Assembly (NCBI GenBank): GCA_002786205.1
Contig: PEQM01000041.1
Span: 79,487 to 143,486, forward strand
Direction: 5' to 3'
DNA length: 64,000 nucleotides
Origin: Legionella sp.
Lineage (GTDB): Bacteria; Pseudomonadota; Gammaproteobacteria; Legionellales; Legionellaceae
Positions 57,488 through 64,000 of the stretch are shown here, one piece after another. How positions within the stretch are numbered: position 1 is the stretch's first letter; every line of letters starts with the position of its first letter. The notes below the pieces were generated by a model. That model was given only the letters and a program-made list of their open reading frames with translations, was not told the DNA's origin and ran no database searches. The position numbers and the translations under genes were made by a program.

Positions 57488-57805
57488 TCAGACAGCCACT
57501 GCTTCACGCAATACGGTCTCCAATTCACCTTGCTGAAACATCTCGGCAATAATATCCGAACCGCCGATTAATTCCCCTTTGACAAACAACTGTGGAAAAG
57601 TAGGCCAATCAGAAACCTGAGGCAGCATTTGACGAATGTCAGGATTGGCTAAAATATCCACATAGGCAAATTCTACGCCACAGGCTTCAATACACCCTGC
57701 TGCACGGGCAGAAAAACCACACTGAGGCATTTTAGGTGTGCCTTTCATATAAAGAATGATTGCATTGTCTGCAATTTGTTGCTTAATTTTTTCTATAGTA
57801 TCCAC
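57488..57805 (-). CDS. grxD: Monothiol glutaredoxin GrxD
   Basis: A CGFS-type glutaredoxin that binds a Fe-S cluster and takes part in iron-sulfur trafficking. The motif is KMPQCGFSARA, with YMKGTPK before it and VSDWPTFPQLFVKGELIGGSDI after it. I chose the GTG at 57805, which gives the family start VDTIEKIKQQIADN with AGGTG 6 nt upstream. The same frame has ATGs upstream, the nearest at 57841, that would add unrelated residues. The length is 105. Confidence 0.92.
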   Translation of the reverse strand: MDTIEKIKQQIADNAIILYMKGTPKMPQCGFSARAAGCIEACGVEFAYVDILANPDIRQMLPQVSDWPTFPQLFVKGELIGGSDIIAEMFQQGELETVLREAVAV

Positions 57806-58119
57806 TGATGCACCTGTAATCGATTTAAAAAGCCCTATCATGGTGCCGCAAGACACAATGACATAAAAATGAACTAGAAGTATACATGGATTTTATAGCA
57901 AATGGTAATCTACCCTGCAGCAAAAACTTGCGTGTTTTATGCTCTTGATGCATGAAGTCGTTTTAAAGGAGCGACATCCGCAATAAAACAAAGTCAGTCC
58001 ACATCCTGTAGGGGCTTGCCCAATCTCCTTGTATTTGTCTACACCTAAAGAATAATAGACATTGAATATCGCCCTCTTCCTGCTACACTTAATTATTTCT
58101 ATCATTGTAGGAGCATGAA

Positions 58120-58698
58120 ATGACTTTTTCCTTACCACCATTACCTTACAACCTGGACGCTCTAGAGCCTCACCTCTCTAAAGAAACCTTGGAATATCAC
58201 TATGGCAAACACCATCAAACCTATGTGACCAATTTAAATAAATTGATCGAAGGTACTGAATTTGCTGACATGAGCCTTGCAGACATCATTAAAAAGGCCA
58301 AAGGAGGTCTGTTTAATAATGCAGCGCAAGTATGGAACCATACTTTTTATTGGCATTGTCTAAGTCCGCAAGGAGGCAATGAGCCGGAAGGAAAACTGGC
58401 AGCAGCCATTATTCAACACTTTGGCTCTTTTGCTGCATTTAAAGAGCAATTTACTCAAACCGCCATCAGTACTTTTGGTTCAGGCTGGGCCTGGTTGGTG
58501 CAAAACGCTGCTGGCGATTTAAGTATCATCAGCACCAGCAATGCAGCAACCCCGATGACAGAAGGACTCACCGCCTTATTAACCTGCGATGTTTGGGAGC
58601 ATGCTTACTACATCGATTACCGTAATGCACGCCCTAATTATCTTGCTGCATTTTGGTCTTTAGTCCATTGGGAATTTGTGGCCAGCAACCTAAAATAA
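58120..58698 (+). CDS. sodB: Superoxide dismutase, Fe type
   Basis: A cytoplasmic Fe-superoxide dismutase of 192 residues. Metal ligands lie in [11 protein letters not shown] (His), NHTFYWHCL (His), and [14 protein letters not shown] (Asp, His). The sequence [19 protein letters not shown] with Gln and the GSGWAWLV motif point to iron rather than manganese. The ribosome binding site is aggag. It is divergent from grxD and ahpC, and a large palindrome follows. Confidence 0.96.
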   Translation: MTFSLPPLPYNLDALEPHLSKETLEYHYGKHHQTYVTNLNKLIEGTEFADMSLADIIKKAKGGLFNNAAQVWNHTFYWHCLSPQGGNEPEGKLAAAIIQHFGSFAAFKEQFTQTAISTFGSGWAWLVQNAAGDLSIISTSNAATPMTEGLTALLTCDVWEHAYYIDYRNARPNYLAAFWSLVHWEFVASNLK

Positions 58699-58704
58699 TC
58701 CTAG

Positions 58705-58869
58705 AAAAATCAGTTGAAGCGTAGCGAGAGCTTCTAGTGTGCTGAAATTTAAAGCTTTTTTGGCGTTTTTTTGCTGAAATCGTATCACCCATACGGTGAA
58801 GTAAAAAAATGCCAAAAAAGCTTTAAATTTCAGTGCAATAGGAGCTCGTAGTAGCTTCAACTGATTTTT
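58705..58869. repeat. 165-bp near-perfect palindrome after sodB
   Basis: The left arm, beginning aaaaatcagttgaagc at 58705, and the right arm, ending gcttcaactgattttt at 58869, match along about 75 bases with few mismatches. The inner parts ctgaaatttaaagctttt (58742) and aaaagctttaaatttcag (58814) are perfect. The centre is cgtat-caccc-atacg. It would fold to a very long hairpin that could terminate sodB. No ORF is inside. Confidence 0.85.
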
Positions 58870-58913
58870 ATAGGATAACCCCCCCCTATTAGCCTCAGTC
58901 AGGAGAATGCAGT

Positions 58914-60083
58914 ATGGCTTTAGTTACCAGTTACAGTCCAATGCCCATTGCCTTTACTCATGGAAAAGGGATTTGGCTTTATGATGAACAAGGCAATGAA
59001 TATCTTGATGGTCTTAGTGGTATTGCTGTCTGCGGTTTGGGGCATGCACACCCAGATGTAACTCATACCATTGCCCGACAAGCAGCGCAACTCATACACA
59101 CCTCGAATGCATACCGCATTAAAGAACAAGAATTGCTGGCAGAGAAACTGACTCAAATGGCAGGAATGGAACAAGTTTTCTTTGCTAATTCTGGCGCCGA
59201 GGCTAATGAGGCCGCTATTAAATTAAGCCGGTTATACGGTCATAAAAAAGGTATAGAGACGCCTTCTGTTATCGTCATGGAGCGGGCTTTTCATGGCCGT
59301 ACCATGGCCACCTTAACGGCCTCAGGGAGCCGCAAGGTACAAGCCGGTTTTGAACCTTTGGTGCCTGGTTTTATTCGCGCACCATTTAACGATTTGGAAG
59401 CCATACATCGCATTGCGGCTAACCGATCGGATGTGGTCGCCGTCATGCTCGAGCCCATTCAAGGAGAAGGTGGCATCCATGCGGCCGAACAGGGCTATTT
59501 GTCGCAACTGGCTCAATTATGTAAAGAAAAGGACTGGTTATTGATGCTTGATGAAGTACAAACAGGCAATGGTCGTACCGGTGCCCTTTTTGCTTACATG
59601 CATTACGCCATTAAGCCTGATGTATTGACCACAGCCAAAGGCTTGGGCAATGGCATACCTATTGGTGCTTGCATGATGAGCAATAAAGCCATTGACCTGT
59701 TTAAGCCAGGCAATCATGGCTCTACTTTTGGCGGTAATTCTTTGGCCTGCGCTACGGCATTGACCGTTTTAGACGTTATCGAGCGCGATCATCTTTGTGA
59801 ACAGGTAGTAAAAAACGGTCGCTTGCTGATGAGACTGCTCATTGACCAATTGGGTGAGCACCCCCACGTCAAAGCGATTAGGGGTAAAGGATACATGATA
59901 GGTATTGAATTAGACCGTCCTGCCAATGACATCCGCCTGTTGGGCTTAAAGCATAAAATCCTTTTCAACATTACCGCTGATACAGTTATCCGCTTACTGC
60001 CTCCGCTTATCATCACTGAAGAAGAAATTCATCTGTTGGTATCACGCCTGACGCAGGTAATTAATGAGTTTACCCTACCATAA
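58914..60083 (+). CDS. argD: Acetylornithine aminotransferase ArgD
   Basis: A class III PLP aminotransferase of arginine synthesis, 389 residues. Motifs are GLGHAHPDV, NSGAEANEAAIKLSR, AFHGRTMATLTASGS, VMLEPIQGEGGI, MLDEVQTGNGRTG (Asp for the PLP nitrogen) and TTAKGLGNGIPIGA (PLP lysine). It could also accept succinyl-diaminopimelate, as ArgD often does. GGAG precedes the start. No other arg genes are in the window. Confidence 0.92.
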   Translation: MALVTSYSPMPIAFTHGKGIWLYDEQGNEYLDGLSGIAVCGLGHAHPDVTHTIARQAAQLIHTSNAYRIKEQELLAEKLTQMAGMEQVFFANSGAEANEAAIKLSRLYGHKKGIETPSVIVMERAFHGRTMATLTASGSRKVQAGFEPLVPGFIRAPFNDLEAIHRIAANRSDVVAVMLEPIQGEGGIHAAEQGYLSQLAQLCKEKDWLLMLDEVQTGNGRTGALFAYMHYAIKPDVLTTAKGLGNGIPIGACMMSNKAIDLFKPGNHGSTFGGNSLACATALTVLDVIERDHLCEQVVKNGRLLMRLLIDQLGEHPHVKAIRGKGYMIGIELDRPANDIRLLGLKHKILFNITADTVIRLLPPLIITEEEIHLLVSRLTQVINEFTLP

Positions 60084-60088
60084 CCCAT

Positions 60089-60139
60089 TAGATTTCTTTC
60101 AACATCTGGTAGTAAAGAGAGCATGTTGAGAGAAGTCTA
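60089..60139. terminator. Inverted repeat between argD and the GDPD gene
   Basis: tagatttctttcaaca (60089-60104) and tgttgagagaagtcta (60124-60139) form 16-nt arms with two mismatches. Its ends resemble those of family 1 repeats. It may terminate both convergent genes. Confidence 0.55.
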
Positions 60140-60143
60140 TTGT

Positions 60144-60923
60144 TTATAGCGTCTGCAATGGAGTTAAATATTGACTCAATTGCTGCGCTTTATTGGTAAA
60201 CAACCAAATCATATTTCGGTTCAATTCTCTATACAATGTATTTTTAGAGTCAATAAAACCCACTCCACAATACTGATGAGCCTGCTTAAGCTGGGCTCTT
60301 ATTTTTGCTGAACACAACAAATAATTACCCAATAGACCACCATAATGCTGGCTCAAACTCAATTCGCACAACTGGCGTACATTGTTATGCCCAGCAACCA
60401 ATAACAAGGCACGGGAATCAAGAAAAGACAAGGGATTAAAAAAGGCCGGCTCCAGGCTAATCACATGATAATCTTCTATCGCCCTGCAGTCTTTTAAAAT
60501 AGCCTGCAAGCGCTTAGAATGCTTGACCGGCGCTTTAAGCTCAATAAACAGATGCAAATCCTGCTTATACAAAGCAATCACTTCTGCCAACAAAGGAATG
60601 TCTGGAGCACGTGCCCTTAATTCCTTAAACGTTAAAGAATCAATAGTCGCATTATGCTGCCATAAGCGCTTTAAATTGCGATCATGGTGAACAACAAAAA
60701 CACCATCTGCTGTACTATGGACATCCAACTCTATACCCCAACATCCCAAGGCTTTAGCACGCTCAAAAGCAGGCAATGTATTTTCAATAATGCCCTGCGA
60801 TGTATCATGCGCACCTCTATGAGCAATCACCAAAGCTTGTTTTACTTGTCGAGGTGAAGGCCTGGGCTGCGGTATTACCGCAAAAAGGCAATCCACCATT
60901 TTTTCTACCAACCCAAGCAACAT
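60144..60923 (-). CDS. Glycerophosphodiester phosphodiesterase
   Basis: A GDPD-family TIM-barrel enzyme that cleaves glycerophosphodiesters to glycerol-3-phosphate and an alcohol. The motifs IAHRGAHDT (HRG), ENTLPAFERA, GIELDVHST (metal ligands) and VVHHDRNLKRL are intact. It has 259 residues with a hydrophobic N-terminal segment MVDCLFAVIP that could be a weak anchor rather than a signal. AGGAG lies before the ATG at 60923. Confidence 0.92.
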   Translation of the reverse strand: MLLGLVEKMVDCLFAVIPQPRPSPRQVKQALVIAHRGAHDTSQGIIENTLPAFERAKALGCWGIELDVHSTADGVFVVHHDRNLKRLWQHNATIDSLTFKELRARAPDIPLLAEVIALYKQDLHLFIELKAPVKHSKRLQAILKDCRAIEDYHVISLEPAFFNPLSFLDSRALLLVAGHNNVRQLCELSLSQHYGGLLGNYLLCSAKIRAQLKQAHQYCGVGFIDSKNTLYRELNRNMIWLFTNKAQQLSQYLTPLQTL

Positions 60924-61057
60924 CTGTTCTCCTGATTCACTAGATTACCAGTTATGCAAGAAGTCTAATCTTTTATTTTAGGCAGATAACAAAGAAAAAG
61001 GCAAAACCGCACAACTTACGCTAAGCTATTATTATCACGGTACGAAGGAACGTAACA

Positions 61058-62728
61058 ATGGCAATCAAAATTACCCTAAAAGGTAGAGCATTACTTAGAG
61101 ATCCCCTCTTAAATAAAACTACCGCATTTAGTGAAGAAGAAAAAAAACAATTTCAGTTGTATGGCTTGTTACCTCAGACAACAGAAACACTGCAAGAACA
61201 AGTATGCCGTTGTAAAGAGGCTTATCATGCAAAGAACACGCCTTTAGAGAAACACATCTACTTAAGGGCATTACAAGATCAGAATGAAATACTGTTTTAT
61301 CGTTTTATTCAAGAGAATTTACAAGAAACCATGCCCATTATTTACACCCCTGTTGTAGGAGAAGCCTGCCAATTATTTTCTCATATTTACAGACAGCCCA
61401 GAGGGCTTTTTTTAAGCTATCCCGAACGTGATATCATGGATGAAGCCATCCAACGGATTGCCGCAGCGCGCACCATTCGTGTCATAGTCGTCACGGATGG
61501 TGAGCGTATTTTAGGTTTAGGTGATCAAGGCGTAGGAGGCTTGGGAATCCCGATTGGCAAACTGTCTTTGTATACCAGTTGTGGTGGTATTCCACCCGAA
61601 CAAACCTTACCCATTATTCTCGATGTTGGCACCAACAACAAGACCCTTTTGAATGATCCGGAGTACATTGGCTGGCGCCATGAGCGCATTAAGGGACAAG
61701 CCTATGAGGATTTTGTAGACCAGTTCGTGCACAGCATCAAACAACACATGCCAACTACGCTATTACAATTTGAAGATTTTGCTCAACAGAATGCCTACCC
61801 TCTGTTAGAACGTTATAAAGATCAGCTCTGTACCTTTAATGATGACATTCAAGGGACAGCAGCGGTTACCGTGGCCGCGGCTCTTGCTGCTACCAAAATA
61901 GCCAAGATTCCTTTAAAAGAGCAGCGCATAGCCGTATTCGGCGCTGGCTCAGCGGGATGTGGAATCAGCGAACAATTGGTCCAGGCAATGATAAATGAAG
62001 GTTTATCCGAACAAGAAGCCCGTGCCCGTTTTTATCTGGTTGATAGAAATGGATTAATTCATGACGGCATGGATTCTCTGCTGCCTTTTCAAAAAAAACT
62101 GGCACAATCAACACAACACATCAGCTCTTGGCCCGTGCAGAATAAAACCTGCATCAGTTTGCAAGAAGTGATTGCCTATGCCAAACCCGGCATTTTGCTC
62201 GGCGTCTCAGGACAACCCCAGCAATTCACTGAATCATTGATTAAAGAAATGCTGTCTTATTGCCAACGCCCTATCGTCTTTCCCTTATCTAACCCAACCT
62301 CTCGTGCAGAGGCTATTCCTGTTGATTTATTAACCTGGACTAAGGGACAAGCACTCATCGCAACAGGCAGCCCATTTGAACCAGTAGTAATCAATGGCGT
62401 CTCTATAGACATTGCGCAATGTAACAATTCCTATATTTTTCCAGGAGTGGGCCTTGGCGTGGTTGCAGGACAAGCCTTGCGTGTCACAGACAACATGATG
62501 ATGGCTGCTGCCATGGCTTTAAGCGAGTTGGCTCCAGCCGTACGCAGCGGGTCAGGACGACTTTTGCCTGAGTTGACTCAAATCAGAGAAGTCAGTCGAC
62601 ATATTGCAAAAGCCGTCATTATCGAGGCGATAGCTGAAGGACATGTAAAACCCATGGATGAGCAGGCTATCGATCAAGCGATAACAAGCACCATGTGGAC
62701 ACCCCAATATCAGGAATATACAATTTAA
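61058..62728 (+). CDS. NAD-dependent malic enzyme (MaeA type)
   Basis: A 556-residue oxidoreductase that decarboxylates malate to pyruvate. YTPVVGEACQLFS (Tyr catalytic), GLGDQGVGGLGIPIGK (NAD site 1), FNDDIQGTAAVTVAA (metal ligands) and VFGAGSAGCGISEQ (NAD site 2) match the large-form malic enzymes such as E. coli MaeA. ISTEQ-like IFPGVGLGVVAGQA is near the C terminus. Aagga precedes the start. NAD versus NADP use is inferred from the branch. Confidence 0.93.
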   Translation: MAIKITLKGRALLRDPLLNKTTAFSEEEKKQFQLYGLLPQTTETLQEQVCRCKEAYHAKNTPLEKHIYLRALQDQNEILFYRFIQENLQETMPIIYTPVVGEACQLFSHIYRQPRGLFLSYPERDIMDEAIQRIAAARTIRVIVVTDGERILGLGDQGVGGLGIPIGKLSLYTSCGGIPPEQTLPIILDVGTNNKTLLNDPEYIGWRHERIKGQAYEDFVDQFVHSIKQHMPTTLLQFEDFAQQNAYPLLERYKDQLCTFNDDIQGTAAVTVAAALAATKIAKIPLKEQRIAVFGAGSAGCGISEQLVQAMINEGLSEQEARARFYLVDRNGLIHDGMDSLLPFQKKLAQSTQHISSWPVQNKTCISLQEVIAYAKPGILLGVSGQPQQFTESLIKEMLSYCQRPIVFPLSNPTSRAEAIPVDLLTWTKGQALIATGSPFEPVVINGVSIDIAQCNNSYIFPGVGLGVVAGQALRVTDNMMMAAAMALSELAPAVRSGSGRLLPELTQIREVSRHIAKAVIIEAIAEGHVKPMDEQAIDQAITSTMWTPQYQEYTI

Positions 62729-62808
62729 TAACAAAATAGTACCATTTTTACTCAAAGCAGTTCCTTAACAGGCTGAATTATGTAAAAATAATCTTTTCAT
62801 TTTGGTAT

Positions 62809-62908
62809 CTATTCGCCACATTTTGAATGCTTTAAGAGAAAAGTCAAATTGGAATGCAGATCGCATGCGATCCGCCAACTGTGGTTTTTCGGTGAATGTG
62901 GTGCATAG
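62809..62908. repeat. Palindrome-ended intergenic element, family 2, copy 2
   Basis: 100 bp bounded by ctattcgccacatt and aatgtggtgcatag (12 of 14 pairs). The left side ctattc-cc-ttttgaatgc-aaagtca and the right end ggtgaa-gtg-atagtt match the copy at 32553-32650. The internal pairing is weaker. It lies between the malic enzyme gene and tsaC. Confidence 0.7.
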
Positions 62909-62964
62909 TTACTTATTTTGTACTGAATCAGCCGGTAGTGCCCCGATTTATTTAGAGACCTGTC

Positions 62965-63936
62965 ATGCCTTTCATTATTAATCAAATAGAACAAGCTGTC
63001 ACCGCCTTACGAGCAGGAAACCCTGTTGCTATCCCCACTGAAACTGTTTATGGCCTGGCCGCCATGATTGACCATCAAGAAGCCATTAAAGCGGTTTTTA
63101 CCATGAAAGGCAGACCGCTAAATCATCCATTGATTGTTCACATCGGTGCAGACTGGCCAATTACTGATTATGTGACTGCCCTTCCTGATTATGCCAAACA
63201 ATTAATCAAAGCCTTTTGGCCTGGTCCCTTGACCCTCATTCTGCCTCGTAACCAAATACGCATTAATTCACTAGTCACAGGAGGACAAGAGACTGTAGCC
63301 ATCCGCTGTCCCGCACACCCCATCGCACAAAAAGTACTACAGCAGCTACAAACACCATTAGTTGCCCCTTCGGCAAACCCTTTTGGAAAGATAAGTCCGA
63401 CTACAGCCTTGCATGTCAAACAATCCTTTCCCAATCAAGACCTGCTTATTTTAGATGGGGGGCGCTGTTCTATAGGAATTGAATCCACCATCGTCGATGC
63501 AACCCAGGCAAACACCTATCAGATCTTAAGGCATGGCACCATTAGCGAGGCCGCACTGGCTAAAGCAACCCATACCCCGTTATTAGAAAAAGAACCCAGC
63601 ATGCGAACGCCTGGCAATCTGGACAGTCATTATCAACCGCAAAAACCTTTGTACTATTTTCACCATCAAAAACAGCTGGAGTCTTTTTGCCAACAAAAAG
63701 CAGGCACTGTATTTGTCATTGCCTCACATAAACCAGCCTCAGTGAACTCACTCTTTTTCTGCCCTTTAGAAGAACAACCGGAGAAAGCGGCTTATGGTTT
63801 ATACTATAATTTAAGGCAGGCAGATGCGTCTTCGGCTCAATGTATTGCCATTGAATTACCCCCTATTAATAAAGAATGGTTAGGCGTTAGGGAACGTATT
63901 CTAAAAGCAGGTACTGCTTTTCAAGAAGCACCTTAG
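62965..63936 (+). CDS. tsaC: Threonylcarbamoyl-AMP synthase, Sua5 type
   Basis: Makes the threonylcarbamoyl adenylate used for t6A37 of tRNAs that read ANN codons. The YrdC-like domain has GNPVAIPTETVYGLA, VFTMKGRPLNHPLIVHI, FWPGPLTLIL and PSANPFGKISPT. A C-terminal Sua5 domain (after residue about 205, TPGNLDSHYQPQKPLYYF) makes it longer (323 residues) than E. coli TsaC (190). The short TsaC and long Sua5 forms have the same activity. Confidence 0.93.
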   Translation: MPFIINQIEQAVTALRAGNPVAIPTETVYGLAAMIDHQEAIKAVFTMKGRPLNHPLIVHIGADWPITDYVTALPDYAKQLIKAFWPGPLTLILPRNQIRINSLVTGGQETVAIRCPAHPIAQKVLQQLQTPLVAPSANPFGKISPTTALHVKQSFPNQDLLILDGGRCSIGIESTIVDATQANTYQILRHGTISEAALAKATHTPLLEKEPSMRTPGNLDSHYQPQKPLYYFHHQKQLESFCQQKAGTVFVIASHKPASVNSLFFCPLEEQPEKAAYGLYYNLRQADASSAQCIAIELPPINKEWLGVRERILKAGTAFQEAP

Positions 63937-63946
63937 GCAAAAAACA

Positions 63947-63975
63947 TTGACAACAAACCTCTTTTTTCGTACCTT
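63947..63975 (+). promoter_or_regulatory. Promoter of the tRNA-Leu gene
   Basis: Perfect TTGACA (63947-63952), 17-nt spacer, then TACCTT (63970-63975); the transcript would start a few bases before the tRNA at 63985. The -10 is weak, but the position is right for a tRNA operon. Confidence 0.6.
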
Positions 63976-63984
63976 AGTCCCTAT

Positions 63985-64000
63985 GCCGAGGTGGTGAAAT
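63985..64000 (+). tRNA. tRNA-Leu, 5-prime end only (cut by window edge)
   Basis: gccgaggtggtgaaat matches the acceptor stem and D-arm start of class II tRNA-Leu (GCCGARGTGGYGRAAT). The anticodon lies beyond the window. Confidence 0.7.

Noticed and set aside
1..64000. CRISPR array, insertion sequence with transposase, prophage
   Set aside because: No regularly spaced direct repeats, no transposase, integrase or phage structural genes were found on either strand.

Overview
The window comes from a gamma-proteobacterium of the Legionellaceae. The strongest markers are a Legionella-type major outer membrane protein (53670-54590), an LbtU-type siderophore porin (51762-53354) and a protein that looks like the mitochondrial-carrier-type Dot/Icm effector LncP (23297-24370). 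The moderate-to-low GC content, the gamma-type housekeeping proteins and the dispersed palindromic intergenic elements fit. No species can be named from the sequence alone. Most of the window is stable chromosomal backbone; no phage, transposase, integrase or CRISPR array is visible.

Layout. 1-7.1 kb: an AlkD-like DNA glycosylase, an orphan coiled-coil membrane protein, then mnmG-rsmG-parA-parB. 7.2-9.8 kb: a leftward alsS/DoxX/carboxymuconolactone-decarboxylase-like cluster with a palindromic operator candidate. 9.9-15.8 kb: a leftward caa3-type cytochrome oxidase operon (triheme cytochrome c, ctaC, ctaD, ctaG, ctaE) with a recognisable promoter and terminator. 16-18.9 kb: a glycosyltransferase, a LysE exporter and small hypothetical genes. 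18.9-22 kb: ubiE-ubiJ-ubiB, then a lytic transglycosylase. 23.1-24.4 kb: the LncP-like gene with a tightly linked 57-residue ORF. 24.4-29.1 kb: a TolC/MacA/MacB-like tripartite exporter. 29.1-32 kb: ksgA, a TraI_2-like gene and apaH.

32.1-37.1 kb: a 73-residue orphan, panD, hspQ and a single-module NRPS (A-T-C). 37.1-40.4 kb: cytochrome bd oxidase cydA/cydB with the tiny subunit genes cydX and a probable cydP, and a further small membrane protein gene behind a terminator. 40.5-45.4 kb: fre-like reductase, ubiD, rho, trxA, rsmE. 45.5-51.5 kb: fumC, a small lipoprotein, a cystathionine-beta-synthase-type enzyme, an orphan, a membrane-anchored DOT1-like methyltransferase, ihfB and dcd. 51.7-54.7 kb: lbtU and the MOMP gene with a possible small RNA between them. 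55.1-64 kb: pyrC-rnt, ahpC-grxD, sodB, argD, a glycerophosphodiesterase, malic enzyme, a Sua5-type tsaC, and the first 16 bases of a tRNA-Leu gene cut by the window edge.

The genes describe an aerobic respirer with two terminal oxidases (caa3 and bd), several ubiquinone genes (ubiE, ubiJ, ubiB, ubiD) and a set of oxidative-stress defences. The accessory content of most interest is the LncP-like gene with its small partner, the NRPS module, the TraI_2-like gene in the ksgA operon, the DOT1-like methyltransferase, two families of roughly 75-150 bp palindrome-ended repeats, a 165 bp near-perfect palindrome after sodB, and the small-RNA candidate between the two porin genes.
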